From Acidimicrobiaceae bacterium (lineage in GTDB: Bacteria; Actinomycetota; Acidimicrobiia; Acidimicrobiales; Bog-793): DNA of 35,124 nucleotides. The DNA is taken from NCBI GenBank assembly GCA_025464005.1, contig JAODBO010000039.1, forward strand, positions 1-35,124. Reading direction: 5' to 3'. Below, piece by piece: positions 8,454-17,788 of this stretch. Under the pieces are notes generated by a model. That model saw only the letters and a list, made by a program, of their open reading frames with translations, did no database searches and had not been told where the DNA came from. Every line of letters begins with the position of its first letter. Within the stretch, counting starts at the first letter, position 1. Made by a program: the position numbers and the translations under genes.

Positions 8454-8500
8454 GAGGTCTTCACGTTTGGACCTCACGCATTCTCACACTTGGGGTGTGA
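8454..8500 (+). terminator. Two small hairpins after the tRNA, possible terminator or processing signal
   Basis: Directly after the tRNA are GAGGTC (8454-8459) pairing with GACCTC (8470-8475), and TCACAC (8484-8489) pairing with GTGTGA (8495-8500) over a 5-nt loop. Neither is followed by a T-run, so Rho-independent termination is uncertain. Confidence 0.35.
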
Positions 8501-8588
8501 CGCCCGGGTTCGAGGTGTCGTCCGCCGCTCTTGTGCCGTTCCCTCCGAGGCGCGTGCGCGACAACTCGGTGGCGATCACGGAGCCGAG

Positions 8589-11500
8589 ATGTCGCGCGTC
8601 GTCAGGCGAAGCGCCCACTCTGGCGAGCTCGGCGAGGCCCTCGGCGACGGCGCGCGAGCGGTCACCGCGGCCGTTCACGCACCCATCGTGGTGCTCCCGT
8701 TCGATACCTTGATGAGCATGCTCTCGGCGACCATCTCACCCGGTTCCGTCGGGACTCCGCTTGGCCCGAAGGACGTGCGCGCCACAAGTCATGCCCTCAC
8801 GTTTCTCCCCGGCGACCCACCGCGCCTCGGGGCAATCGTCGTCTACGAGCGGTCGAGAGCTACAACCGCAGAGACCGCTGCGCTCCCCGACGAGATCGAG
8901 GTCGCTCTTCCGAACGCATCCGGAAGGGGCGTGCGTCGCATCACCGTCGCCGCGAGCCGCGTCCCCGTCGCCGACGCGATCGCGTTCCTGCGCGACCTCG
9001 AAGTCGACGTGCCAGGTGCGCAGGCCTGGTTGGAGGCGCTCACCATGGGCCTCGGGCTGATCGCTCGAGGTCGGCTCTACCCCTCGATCACCCCCTCGGG
9101 CTGGGACACCTGGCGCGCTGGCCCGCTCGACCCCGCCGACCGTCGCCTACTCGCCGAGCTCGCCGCGGCCTTCCCGCCGGAAGCGTACGCGGTTCCTCTC
9201 GGCCGATCGTCGCCGATGCGCCTCCGCTCGCCTGGGAGCTTGATCCAGGCACTCTGGGACGCCCTGGCCGACACGCTCCCACGCACCGCCGCCGCGACGC
9301 TCCTCACCGGCCTCGCGACAAGGGGGGCGGGGCACGACATTGCACAGGACGAGCAAGCCGGCGCCGATTCCACTAGCCCCCGGGCGCCCTTCGCAAGTTT
9401 CGCGCCGGTCCACGCCGCGCCCCTTCGTCCTTGGTTGGTCGATGCGGCCGGCGGCTTCGTCGGCGAGCGGGGCGCCGACGTGGCACTTCGAATCGAGCTC
9501 GACCACCTGGGTCGGGTGCCCTCGGTGGCAGCGCTCGAACAAGACGACGAAAACGACGCGGGCGCGGCGGCGAGCGACGACGAGCGGGGCGATCCCTCCG
9601 CTCCGATGGCACGTGCTGTGCTCCAGCTCACGAGCCGCGCCGAGTCGAGCCTGGTCGTCGACGCCGTCGACCTTTACCACTCCCCGGCGGCCGTCGTCGC
9701 CCGGTTCGGCGACGATGTCGAGACCGACCTTCTGCGCGCGCTGCGCCGGGCTGCGCGCGCCTGGGCACCCCTCGACCGGCTGCTCCACGAGCGGGCTCCC
9801 ACCGGCCTCGACCTCGACGAGAACCTTCTCGCCGAGCTGCTCTCCGACAGCGCCACGTTCTTGCAGGGGACAGGGGTCGAGGTGCTCTGGCCGGCGGAGA
9901 TCCTTGCCGACGGTATCGAGCTGCGTGCTGCCATCGTGGCTGCTCCCGGTGTCGTCGTGGAGGCCGGTTTCGGCCTGGACACCCTCGTCGAGTTCCGCTG
10001 GCAGGCGACACTCCACGGCGAGCTGCTCTCCGAGGAGGAGATCGACCAGCTGGCCGAGGCGAAGCGGGGGCTCGTCCGCCTGCGCGGCCGCTGGGTCGCG
10101 GCCGACCCCGCGCTCCTCGAGCGCCTGAGGGCACGTCGCAACCGGCGACTGACAGCGGCCGAGGCCCTCGGCGCGCTGCTCGCGGGCACGATCGACCTCG
10201 ACAGCGAGCCGGTCGCGGTGGTCGGGGAAGGGCCGCTGGCGGAGCTGGCGGGCCGCCTCACCGCGATGACCGGCGCTTCGGAGAGCGAGCTCGGCATCCC
10301 TCCCGGCCTTGCCGGAGACGTCCAGCTCCGCCCGTACCAGTCCCGTGGCGTCACCTGGCTGCACGCCATGACCGACGCCGGGATCGGCGGCTGCCTCGCC
10401 GACGACATGGGCCTCGGCAAGACGCTCCAGGTGATCGCCCTCCACCTCCACCGCGCCGCGGCGGGCCGGGGACCGACGCTCGTGGTCTGCCCGACGTCGC
10501 TGCTCGGCAACTGGGAGCGCGAGGTGCGGCGCTTCGCGCCCGGGACCTCGGTGCGCCGCCACCACGGCTCAGCTCGCAGCCTCGCCGACCTCCCTCCTGG
10601 CGAGCTCGTCGTCACGAGCTACGGCGTCGCCCGCAGGGACGCCGAGGCGCTTGCTTCGGCCGGCTTCAGCCTCGTGGTCGCCGACGAGGCCCAGCACGCG
10701 AAGAACCCGGAGAGTGCGACGGCCAGGGCGCTGCGCACGATCGCCGGCTCAGGCGGCCCCGCTCGTCTAGCGCTTACCGGCACTCCAGTGGAGAACCGGC
10801 TAAGTGAGCTGTGGTCGATCATCGACTGGACGACTCCCGGTCTGCTCGGCCCGTTCGACCGCTTCGTGCGGACCGTCGCCACGCCGATCGAACGCGATCG
10901 CGACCCGCTCGCGACCGAACGGCTCGCCCGGATGATCCGCCCGTTCGTCCTCCGCCGGAAGAAGACCGACCCTGGCGTCGCACCCGACCTGCCGCCACGT
11001 ACCGTCACCGACGTGCCAGTACCGCTTACCAGCGAGCAGACCACGCTGTACGAGGCCGAGGTGCGCGAGGCGCTCGACGCGATCCGAAACAAGGACGGCA
11101 TCGCCCGTCAGGGTCTCGTGCTCCGGCTGCTCACCGTGCTGAAGCAGATCTGCAACCACCCGGCCCAGTACCTGCACCAGGCAGGCCCGCTCGCCGGACG
11201 CTCCGGAAAGCTGGCAGCGCTCGAGGAGCTGATCGATGTCATCGTCGCCGAAGGCGAGTCGGTCCTCGTGTTCAGCCAGTTCGTCGAGTGCCTCTCGCTC
11301 GTGGAGGCGCGTCTCGAGCACCTCGGCGTCGGGACGCTGTTCCTGCACGGCAAGGTCGGCGCGAAGCGCCGCACGGAGATGGTCGAGGCCTTCCAGGCCG
11401 GCGCGGCGCCCGTGCTGCTGCTGTCGCTCAAGGCGGGTGGTGTCGGGCTGAACCTGACGCGGGCCACGCACGTCGTGCACTACGACCGTTGGTGGAACCC

Positions 11501-11726
11501 TGCGGTCGAGGACCAGGCCACCGACCGGGCGCACCGGATCGGACAGGACCGGCCGGTCCAGGTGCACCGGCTCATCGCCGAGGGCACGCTCGAGGACCGC
11601 ATCGCCGCGCTGATCGAGCGGAAGCGGTCGCTCGCCGAGGCGGTCGTCGGCGCCGGTGAGAGCTGGATCGGACGCCTCACCAATGAGGAGCTCGCTGACC
11701 TGGTGAGCTTGGGGAGCGGGGCATGA
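8589..11726 (+). CDS. SNF2-family DEAD/DEAH-box ATPase (helicase-like)
   Basis: 1045 residues from ATG 8589, which has GGAG at 8580-8583. The open frame reaches back through the tRNA, so the longer start is wrong; a later ATG at 8712 is also possible. The N-terminal 560 residues have no motor motifs and look like the SNF2-associated region seen in bacterial members (DUF3670-like). The C-terminal half has the two RecA-like lobes: motif I DDMGLGKT at 605-612, motif II DEAQH at 699-703, motif III LTGTPVENR, and motif VI QATDRAHRIGQ near 976. Such proteins use ATP to translocate on double-stranded DNA and remodel protein-DNA complexes; the target is unknown. It overlaps the SWIM-finger gene by four bases, a recurrent actinobacterial pairing that suggests they act together. 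Confidence 0.93.
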   Translation: MSRVVRRSAHSGELGEALGDGARAVTAAVHAPIVVLPFDTLMSMLSATISPGSVGTPLGPKDVRATSHALTFLPGDPPRLGAIVVYERSRATTAETAALPDEIEVALPNASGRGVRRITVAASRVPVADAIAFLRDLEVDVPGAQAWLEALTMGLGLIARGRLYPSITPSGWDTWRAGPLDPADRRLLAELAAAFPPEAYAVPLGRSSPMRLRSPGSLIQALWDALADTLPRTAAATLLTGLATRGAGHDIAQDEQAGADSTSPRAPFASFAPVHAAPLRPWLVDAAGGFVGERGADVALRIELDHLGRVPSVAALEQDDENDAGAAASDDERGDPSAPMARAVLQLTSRAESSLVVDAVDLYHSPAAVVARFGDDVETDLLRALRRAARAWAPLDRLLHERAPTGLDLDENLLAELLSDSATFLQGTGVEVLWPAEILADGIELRAAIVAAPGVVVEAGFGLDTLVEFRWQATLHGELLSEEEIDQLAEAKRGLVRLRGRWVAADPALLERLRARRNRRLTAAEALGALLAGTIDLDSEPVAVVGEGPLAELAGRLTAMTGASESELGIPPGLAGDVQLRPYQSRGVTWLHAMTDAGIGGCLADDMGLGKTLQVIALHLHRAAAGRGPTLVVCPTSLLGNWEREVRRFAPGTSVRRHHGSARSLADLPPGELVVTSYGVARRDAEALASAGFSLVVADEAQHAKNPESATARALRTIAGSGGPARLALTGTPVENRLSELWSIIDWTTPGLLGPFDRFVRTVATPIERDRDPLATERLARMIRPFVLRRKKTDPGVAPDLPPRTVTDVPVPLTSEQTTLYEAEVREALDAIRNKDGIARQGLVLRLLTVLKQICNHPAQYLHQAGPLAGRSGKLAALEELIDVIVAEGESVLVFSQFVECLSLVEARLEHLGVGTLFLHGKVGAKRRTEMVEAFQAGAAPVLLLSLKAGGVGLNLTRATHVVHYDRWWNPAVEDQATDRAHRIGQDRPVQVHRLIAEGTLEDRIAALIERKRSLAEAVVGAGESWIGRLTNEELADLVSLGSGA

Positions 11727-13015
11727 GCCCGGCGGGCTCGTCCGACGACTGGTACGAGCGCAAGCCGCGACGGCCCGGCCCGGGCGCGCCGCGGGCGGCG
11801 GGGCGACGTCCCTTCGGCGCGTCCTGGTGGGGTGCCGCGTGGGTCGAAGCCCTCGAGCAGCGCGCCCAGCTCGATCCCAACCGGCTTCCCCGTGGGCGGA
11901 CTTACGCCCGCACCGGCGCGGTCGGGGCGCTCACCCTCGCACCGGGCGAGGTTCTCGCCGACGTGCAGGGATCGCGCCGGTCCCCGTACAAGGTCCGGGT
12001 CCGGGTCCGAGAGTTCGGCGAGGACGAGTGGGACCGGCTGCTCGACGCGCTCGCGGCCGAGATCGGCCACACCGCGGCCCTCCTCGACGGGGAGCTGCCT
12101 TCCGGCGTCGCCGACGACGTCCGGTCCGTCGGCCTCGACCTGCTGCCCGGTCCCGGCGAGTTGCAGGCGCGCTGCTCTTGTCCGGACTGGGCCGATCCGT
12201 GCAAGCACGCCGCGGCGGTCTGTTATCTCGTCGCCGACAACCTCGATGCCGATCCCTTCGGCGTGCTCCTGCTACGCGGGCGAGGGCGGGAGGAAGTTCT
12301 CGCGGGCCTGCGCTCCCGACGCCACTCCTACGCATCGGCGCCTACCTCGGCTCCGGCACTTGTGATCGAACCCGAGTCTGACGAGGGCGTCCCCGCTCGG
12401 GAAGCGTGGTCTCGCGCCCAAGGACCACTGCCCACCGCTCCACCGCCACCACGCCGCGCCGGCCGGCCGGCCGTGCTCGCCGCCGACCCGCCGCCGGACG
12501 CCGGAGTTGACCTCCGGGCGTTGCGCGCGCTGGCCTCCGATGCCGCCGCGCGCGCCCTCGGCCTGCTCCAGGGCGCGGTCTTGAGCGGTCTCGAGCTTAC
12601 AGTGGAACAGGACCTGGCCCGGCGCGCGGCTGCGCTGCTAGCCCGCGGCGAGGGCGGCGCCGACACCTCCGCGCTGACCGAGCTCGCCCACCGCGCCGGA
12701 GTGCCCGGGCGCGAGCTCCTACGCCGGGCACTCGCCTTCCGCGACGGTGGCCCGGAGGGGCTGGCGGTTCTCGACGAGGCGTGGGATCCCGACCCGGCCA
12801 CCCTCGCCGCCGGGCGCACTCGGCTCGGTCCCGGCGCCGCCGCTCGACGCAACCGCGTGACACTCGGAGAGCGTCAGCTTCGTCTCGGGCGGGACGGTCG
12901 CTGGTACCCGTTCCGGAAGGACAGGGCTGGGCGCTGGAACCCCGACGGTGTCCCGCTCGCGTCGATAGCTGACGGCGAGGTGGGCGCTTTGGAGGACGAG
13001 GTGGATTCCCGCTGA
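11723..13015 (+). CDS. SWIM zinc-finger protein
   Basis: 430 residues; ATG 11723 overlaps the stop of the SNF2 gene (ATGA). The SWIM signature CxCxnCxH is exact: C151, C153, C160 and H162 in the sequence CSCPDWADPCKH. SWIM domains bind zinc and are thought to mediate DNA or protein contacts. The N-terminus (about 30-110) has SWWGAAWVEALE and a motif-rich region typical of these actinobacterial SWIM proteins; the middle is Pro/Ala-rich, and the last 60 residues are basic. There is no signal peptide. The overlap with the SNF2 ATPase implies a stoichiometric partner, perhaps a DNA-targeting subunit, but the process served is not known. Confidence 0.88.
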   Translation: MSPAGSSDDWYERKPRRPGPGAPRAAGRRPFGASWWGAAWVEALEQRAQLDPNRLPRGRTYARTGAVGALTLAPGEVLADVQGSRRSPYKVRVRVREFGEDEWDRLLDALAAEIGHTAALLDGELPSGVADDVRSVGLDLLPGPGELQARCSCPDWADPCKHAAAVCYLVADNLDADPFGVLLLRGRGREEVLAGLRSRRHSYASAPTSAPALVIEPESDEGVPAREAWSRAQGPLPTAPPPPRRAGRPAVLAADPPPDAGVDLRALRALASDAAARALGLLQGAVLSGLELTVEQDLARRAAALLARGEGGADTSALTELAHRAGVPGRELLRRALAFRDGGPEGLAVLDEAWDPDPATLAAGRTRLGPGAAARRNRVTLGERQLRLGRDGRWYPFRKDRAGRWNPDGVPLASIADGEVGALEDEVDSR

Positions 13016-13097
13016 TCAGGCTCGTGGAGTTCGCCCACGGTCGACGTGGACGTGGCCCGCGTGTGGAGAGCGACGACTGTAGGTGTCCTCAGCTCTC

Positions 13098-13250
13098 ATG
13101 AAACTCGTCATGGTTCGAACAGCGAAACGCACCGCCACTCGCTCGCGATCCGTTTTCGAATTCGGACTCTCCGAAGATGTCGCCGAAGGGCGACGGCGTC
13201 CCAAACTCGCCCGTCACCTCGGCGTCCCGGTCGCGGTCCAGATCGACTGA
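13098..13250 (+). CDS. Possible small protein, 50 aa
   Basis: ATG 13098 to TGA 13248-13250, too short for most gene calling. The product starts MKLVMVRTAKRTATRSRS and ends PKLARHLGVPVAVQID. It is basic in the first half and has no signal peptide or recognised domain. The third codon positions are less GC-rich than in neighbouring genes in its first half, and there is no strong ribosome site (only TAGGTG 13 bases upstream). It may be a small DNA-binding or antitoxin-like peptide or a chance frame; I do not recognise it. Confidence 0.22.
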   Translation: MKLVMVRTAKRTATRSRSVFEFGLSEDVAEGRRRPKLARHLGVPVAVQID

Positions 13251-13311
13251 GCTGCCCGCGGCGGCACGTAGCTTTCGCCCGGACCGGCTGATAGGCCGAG
13301 CAACGCCGGGG

Positions 13312-13377
13312 TGGCGCGTATCGCGCCAACGCGCCGGCGACTCCCTGTCGTCGTTCAGGGACGCGCCACGCGGCGCG
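13312..13377. promoter_or_regulatory. Candidate operator cluster with CGCGCC half-sites
   Basis: TGGCGCG (13312-13318) and CGCGCCA (13322-13328) form an inverted repeat around TAT. A further CGCGCC lies at 13330-13335, and a second inverted repeat CGCGCC-ACGC-GGCGCG occupies 13362-13377. The 19 bases 13321-13339 match the rpiR upstream region (21656-21674) at 17 positions. An RpiR operator is the natural reading, but the GC-rich base composition raises the chance of coincidence. Confidence 0.4.
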
Positions 13378-13479
13378 AGTTTCATCCACCGTTGTCTTCG
13401 TGCAATCCGCCGGTCCCCGCTCGTTCACCTCGGCTGTGTACGTTCGTGCCGTGGCAATGAAACGGAAGTTCACAACTCG

Positions 13480-14622
<1,143 letters not shown>

Positions 14623-14704
14623 GGCGCGTTGCCCACCGACGTCGCCCACCAATCCACCACGTCCCAGGACCACTCACCAATCGTTGTCGATCAAAAGGAG
14701 AACC

Positions 14705-16060
14705 ATGTCCAAGCGCTTCCTCCTAGCCGGTGCGGCGGCACTGGCATCTGCCGGGTTCGCCGCCTCGAGTCTCGGGGCTGCGCCGAGCAGCGCCGCATCG
14801 CCCGCGAAGCCCTACCCGACGGTGCCGTCGAGCAAGCAGGTCTCGATCACGTTGCTCTCGTATCTCCCCGAGCTCGGCGCGAGCGCGACCGCGACGCTTA
14901 ACGGGTTCATCTCGAGCTTCGAGTCCGCCCATCCGAACATCCACGTCACCGTGCAGGCGCTCACCGGATCGACCACGAACGAGGCTGGCTTCATCCAGCA
15001 GGACGAGGCCGCCGGCCAGACGCCCGACGTGGTCCAGGACGCGTTCAACGACCTGAAGTTCGACACTTCCGCGCTCGGGGCGCTCAATCTCGACAAGGTC
15101 GTCGGCGAACCGGGCGTCGCCGCGGAGTTCGGCGGGAAGTACCGGTACGCGCCGGCCGTCGCCAAGCTCGGTGAAGTGAACGGCAGCGTCTACGGGATCC
15201 CATGGACGCTGTCCACGCCGGTGCTCTTCTACAACGCGAGCCTGTTCAAGCAGGCGGGACTAAACCCCGCCAACCCGCCGACCAACTGGACTCAGGTCAA
15301 AGCCGACGCCCTGCAGATCAAGGCGAAGACCGGTGCATCGGGCCTTGCGAACGGCTGCATCGGCGCCGCGGCGTCCGGTACCGACTGGTGCCTGCAGGCG
15401 ATCCTCGACTCGGCCGGTGGCTCGGTGATGAACTCCGGTCAGACGGCGCTCACCTTCGACGCGCCACGCGACGTGTTCGCCCTGAAGACCATGCAGGACC
15501 TCGCCAACTCCGGGGTCATGGTGAACCTCTCGTCCGCCCAGTATGTGCAGGCATTCGCTGCCGGCAAGCTCGCCATGGTCCTCAACACGACGGCGCTCCA
15601 GAGCACGCTCGTCGGGGCAGCTGGCGGTCGCTTCTCGATCTACGTGTCGAAGCTGCCCGGTTTCGGCTCCACGGCGGCGGTGCCCACCAACTCGGGCTCG
15701 GCGCTGTTCATGCTGTCCAAGGACAAGCTGAAGCGCGAGGCCGACTGGGAGCTCATGCAGTACCTCACGAGCCCAGCCGTGATGACGGCGATCACAGAGA
15801 ACATCGGGTATCCGCCGCTGCGCCCGTCGCTTGCCACCGCCCCGAGCTACCTCGGGACCTGGGCTGCCAGCAACCACTACCTTCAGGCGAACCTCGCCCA
15901 GCTCGAGCACATCACGCCATGGCTCGCGTACCCGGGGCCGAACTTCGCTGCGATCAGCACGATCCTGACCAACGCCGCAGCGAGTGTGGCCTTCCAGGGA
16001 GCCAATCCCAGCCAGGTGATGGCCCAAGCGCAGTCGCAGGCGACCGGACTGCTCAAGTGA
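14705..16060 (+). CDS. ugpB: ABC extracellular solute-binding protein (UgpB-like)
   Basis: 451 residues from ATG 14705, preceded by AAAGGAGA at 14694-14701. N-terminal signal peptide: MSKRF, then a hydrophobic Ala/Leu stretch to about residue 28, with an AxA-type cleavage region near 30-35. There is no cysteine at the expected lipobox site, so it does not look like a lipoprotein, which is unusual for a Gram-positive binding protein. The rest has the family 1 solute-binding layout: ITLLSYLPE start, ESAHPNIHVTVQ, PDVVQD, YGIPWTLSTPVLFYN, and a C-terminal NIGYPPLRPS region. This family covers sugars and glycerol-3-phosphate/glycerophosphodiesters. The gene overlaps the next one (GTGA). Confidence 0.9.
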   Translation: MSKRFLLAGAAALASAGFAASSLGAAPSSAASPAKPYPTVPSSKQVSITLLSYLPELGASATATLNGFISSFESAHPNIHVTVQALTGSTTNEAGFIQQDEAAGQTPDVVQDAFNDLKFDTSALGALNLDKVVGEPGVAAEFGGKYRYAPAVAKLGEVNGSVYGIPWTLSTPVLFYNASLFKQAGLNPANPPTNWTQVKADALQIKAKTGASGLANGCIGAAASGTDWCLQAILDSAGGSVMNSGQTALTFDAPRDVFALKTMQDLANSGVMVNLSSAQYVQAFAAGKLAMVLNTTALQSTLVGAAGGRFSIYVSKLPGFGSTAAVPTNSGSALFMLSKDKLKREADWELMQYLTSPAVMTAITENIGYPPLRPSLATAPSYLGTWAASNHYLQANLAQLEHITPWLAYPGPNFAAISTILTNAAASVAFQGANPSQVMAQAQSQATGLLK

Positions 16061-16890
16061 GCGTGCTCATCGAGGAGCACGAGCTGCTCGCACGCCGGCT
16101 CCCGCTCGCGGGCACCTACAACGTCCGCGACATCGGTGGCTACCCGACGGCGGACGGTCGTTCGGTACGGTGGAAGACCCTGCTGCGCGGCGACGCGCTC
16201 CACAAGGTCGACGACGAGGGGCGGGAGCTGCTCGCCGGCTACGGCTTGCGGACCTCGCTCGACCTGCGTGAGCTCGAGGAGTGCGTAGCGTCGCCGGACC
16301 GGCTGCACGACGAGGTCCAGCTCGTCTCGCTGCCGTTGTTCAGCTATGGCGCGCCAGGGGCGGCCGGGGTGGCCGGCTCCACGATCGAGCGGGCGAAGCT
16401 CACCACGCTGCGCGACACCTACTTCCAGCTCGTCCGGGAGCGAGGTCCCGTGCTCGTCATGGTGATACGGGAGCTGACCAAGCCCGGCGCGTTGCCGGCG
16501 ATCGTCCACTGCACGGCGGGCAAGGATCGCACCGGGATCGTTGTCGCGCTGGTGCTTGCCGCGCTCGGCGTGCCGGACGAGGTCATTGCAGCGGACTTCG
16601 CCGCGACGAGCCTCTTCCTCGGCGACGACTTTCGCGAGGGCGTGGTTGCCCAGACGGTGGCGGCGGGCTTCGACGAGAAGCGGGTCACCGCGATGCTCTC
16701 CTGCGAGCCGGAGCTGATCCTCGGCGTGCTCGAGGACATTCGCGCGAGCCACGGGGACGTGGAGCGCTACCTGCTCGAGCACGGTCTCGACGCTTCCGAG
16801 CTCGAAGCGCTGCGAGCGCTCCTGCTCGAGGACGCGGCGAGCCCGACCGATCCCGCTCATGACACCGAAGGAGTAACCGCCCGTGACTGA
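16057..16890 (+). CDS. CX5R protein/lipid-type phosphatase (Y_phosphatase3-like)
   Basis: 277 residues from GTG 16057, overlapping the binding-protein stop; the longer open frame upstream is a shadow. The N-terminus has TYNVRDIGGYPTADG, the signature of Y_phosphatase3 proteins such as mycobacterial MptpB, and LLRGDALHKV follows. The catalytic P-loop is HCTAGKDRTG, with nucleophile C152 and Arg158. A lysine inside the loop (CxxGKxR) is shared with MptpB and PTEN-type phosphatases, which accept phosphoinositides as well as phosphoproteins. No signal peptide, so the enzyme is cytoplasmic. It overlaps the next gene by eight bases. Placement inside an ABC operon suggests a small phosphorylated solute rather than a protein as substrate; that is inference. 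Confidence 0.85.
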   Translation: MSVLIEEHELLARRLPLAGTYNVRDIGGYPTADGRSVRWKTLLRGDALHKVDDEGRELLAGYGLRTSLDLRELEECVASPDRLHDEVQLVSLPLFSYGAPGAAGVAGSTIERAKLTTLRDTYFQLVRERGPVLVMVIRELTKPGALPAIVHCTAGKDRTGIVVALVLAALGVPDEVIAADFAATSLFLGDDFREGVVAQTVAAGFDEKRVTAMLSCEPELILGVLEDIRASHGDVERYLLEHGLDASELEALRALLLEDAASPTDPAHDTEGVTARD

Positions 16891-17782
16891 CCTCCCCGCG
16901 AACACCGACAAGGTAATCATCCAGATCTCCGACGTCCATGTCACCGCGGAGGGGATGCTGCACGACTTCGTGGACTCTCTTGCCAACCTGAAGTGGATCT
17001 TGTCGGCCGTGGAGCTTGGCGGCGCCCCGCCCGACCTCCTGCTGTTCACCGGTGACCTCGCGGACAAGGGCGAGGCCGAGGCCTACGAGCGGTTCCGCTC
17101 GACGGTCGAGCCGTACGCGCAGCGCATGGGCGTGCCCGTCATGTACATCCCGGGCAACCACGACACACGCACGCCGTTCAGGGAGCACCTGCTCGGGTGG
17201 GCGGCCAACGAGGACGTGATCGACCAGGTCCTCTGGTGCGACGGACTGCGCGTGATCGGTCTCGACTCGACCGTCCCGGGATCGCACCACGGCGAGCTCG
17301 ACGACGCGCAGCTGGCATTTCTCCAGGATCAGCTTGCAACGCCAGCGCCTCTCGGCACGATCGTGGCGATCCACCACCCGCCGATCCCCGGGCCGAGCGA
17401 GTTCCTCAACCAGCTGACGCTCCGCGAGCCGGAGCGTCTTGCCCGGGTGATCGAGGGCACGGATGTGCGGATGCTGCTCGCCGGTCACACCCACCACGCC
17501 TCCGCAGGCGTCCTCGGGGGCGTGCCCGTATGGGTGGCGACGGCGAGCGCTTACCAGATGGACGTGTTGGCCACAGCGACGCGGGCGATGCGCGGGATCC
17601 CCGGTAGCGCGTTCACCCGCATCGACGTCGTCCGCGGCATGGCAGTCGCGACGCACATCCCGGTGATCGTCGCCGAGCGCGCTGTCTACGAGGTGGACTT
17701 CGCCACGATCCGCCGGTTCATAGCGGAAGGGGCATCTGCTGACGAGGTCGAGTCGGCGTTCGCCTCGACCGACGGCGGGTAG
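16883..17782 (+). CDS. Metallophosphoesterase 1 (class III phosphodiesterase, GpdQ/CpdA-like)
   Basis: 299 residues from GTG 16883; GAAGGAG at 16867-16873. The dinuclear metal-binding motifs are complete: D17-x-H19, GD with D58, G91-N92-H93-D94, H164-H165-PP, and GHTH with H202 and H204. This is the arrangement of class III cyclic-nucleotide and glycerophosphodiester phosphodiesterases (CpdA, Rv0805, GpdQ). No signal peptide, so it hydrolyses a cytoplasmic phosphodiester. Lying between the phosphatase and the first permease of an UgpABE-like importer, a glycerophosphodiesterase role is likelier than cAMP hydrolysis, but sequence alone does not decide. Confidence 0.87.
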   Translation: MTDLPANTDKVIIQISDVHVTAEGMLHDFVDSLANLKWILSAVELGGAPPDLLLFTGDLADKGEAEAYERFRSTVEPYAQRMGVPVMYIPGNHDTRTPFREHLLGWAANEDVIDQVLWCDGLRVIGLDSTVPGSHHGELDDAQLAFLQDQLATPAPLGTIVAIHHPPIPGPSEFLNQLTLREPERLARVIEGTDVRMLLAGHTHHASAGVLGGVPVWVATASAYQMDVLATATRAMRGIPGSAFTRIDVVRGMAVATHIPVIVAERAVYEVDFATIRRFIAEGASADEVESAFASTDGG

Positions 17783-17788
17783 CCGACC

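Larger units (their letters stand above)
13016..13479 (+). other. Intergenic regulatory region before the ABC operon
   Basis: About 460 bases without a well-supported gene, the longest such gap in the window. It contains a 50-codon open frame (13098-13250, listed separately) and then a cluster of GGCGCG/CGCGCC half-sites between 13312 and 13377, including two inverted repeats. This is the natural place for the promoter and operators of the phosphodiester ABC operon. I could not pick a convincing -35/-10 pair; TACGTT at 13439-13444 is one weak -10 candidate. Confidence 0.5.
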
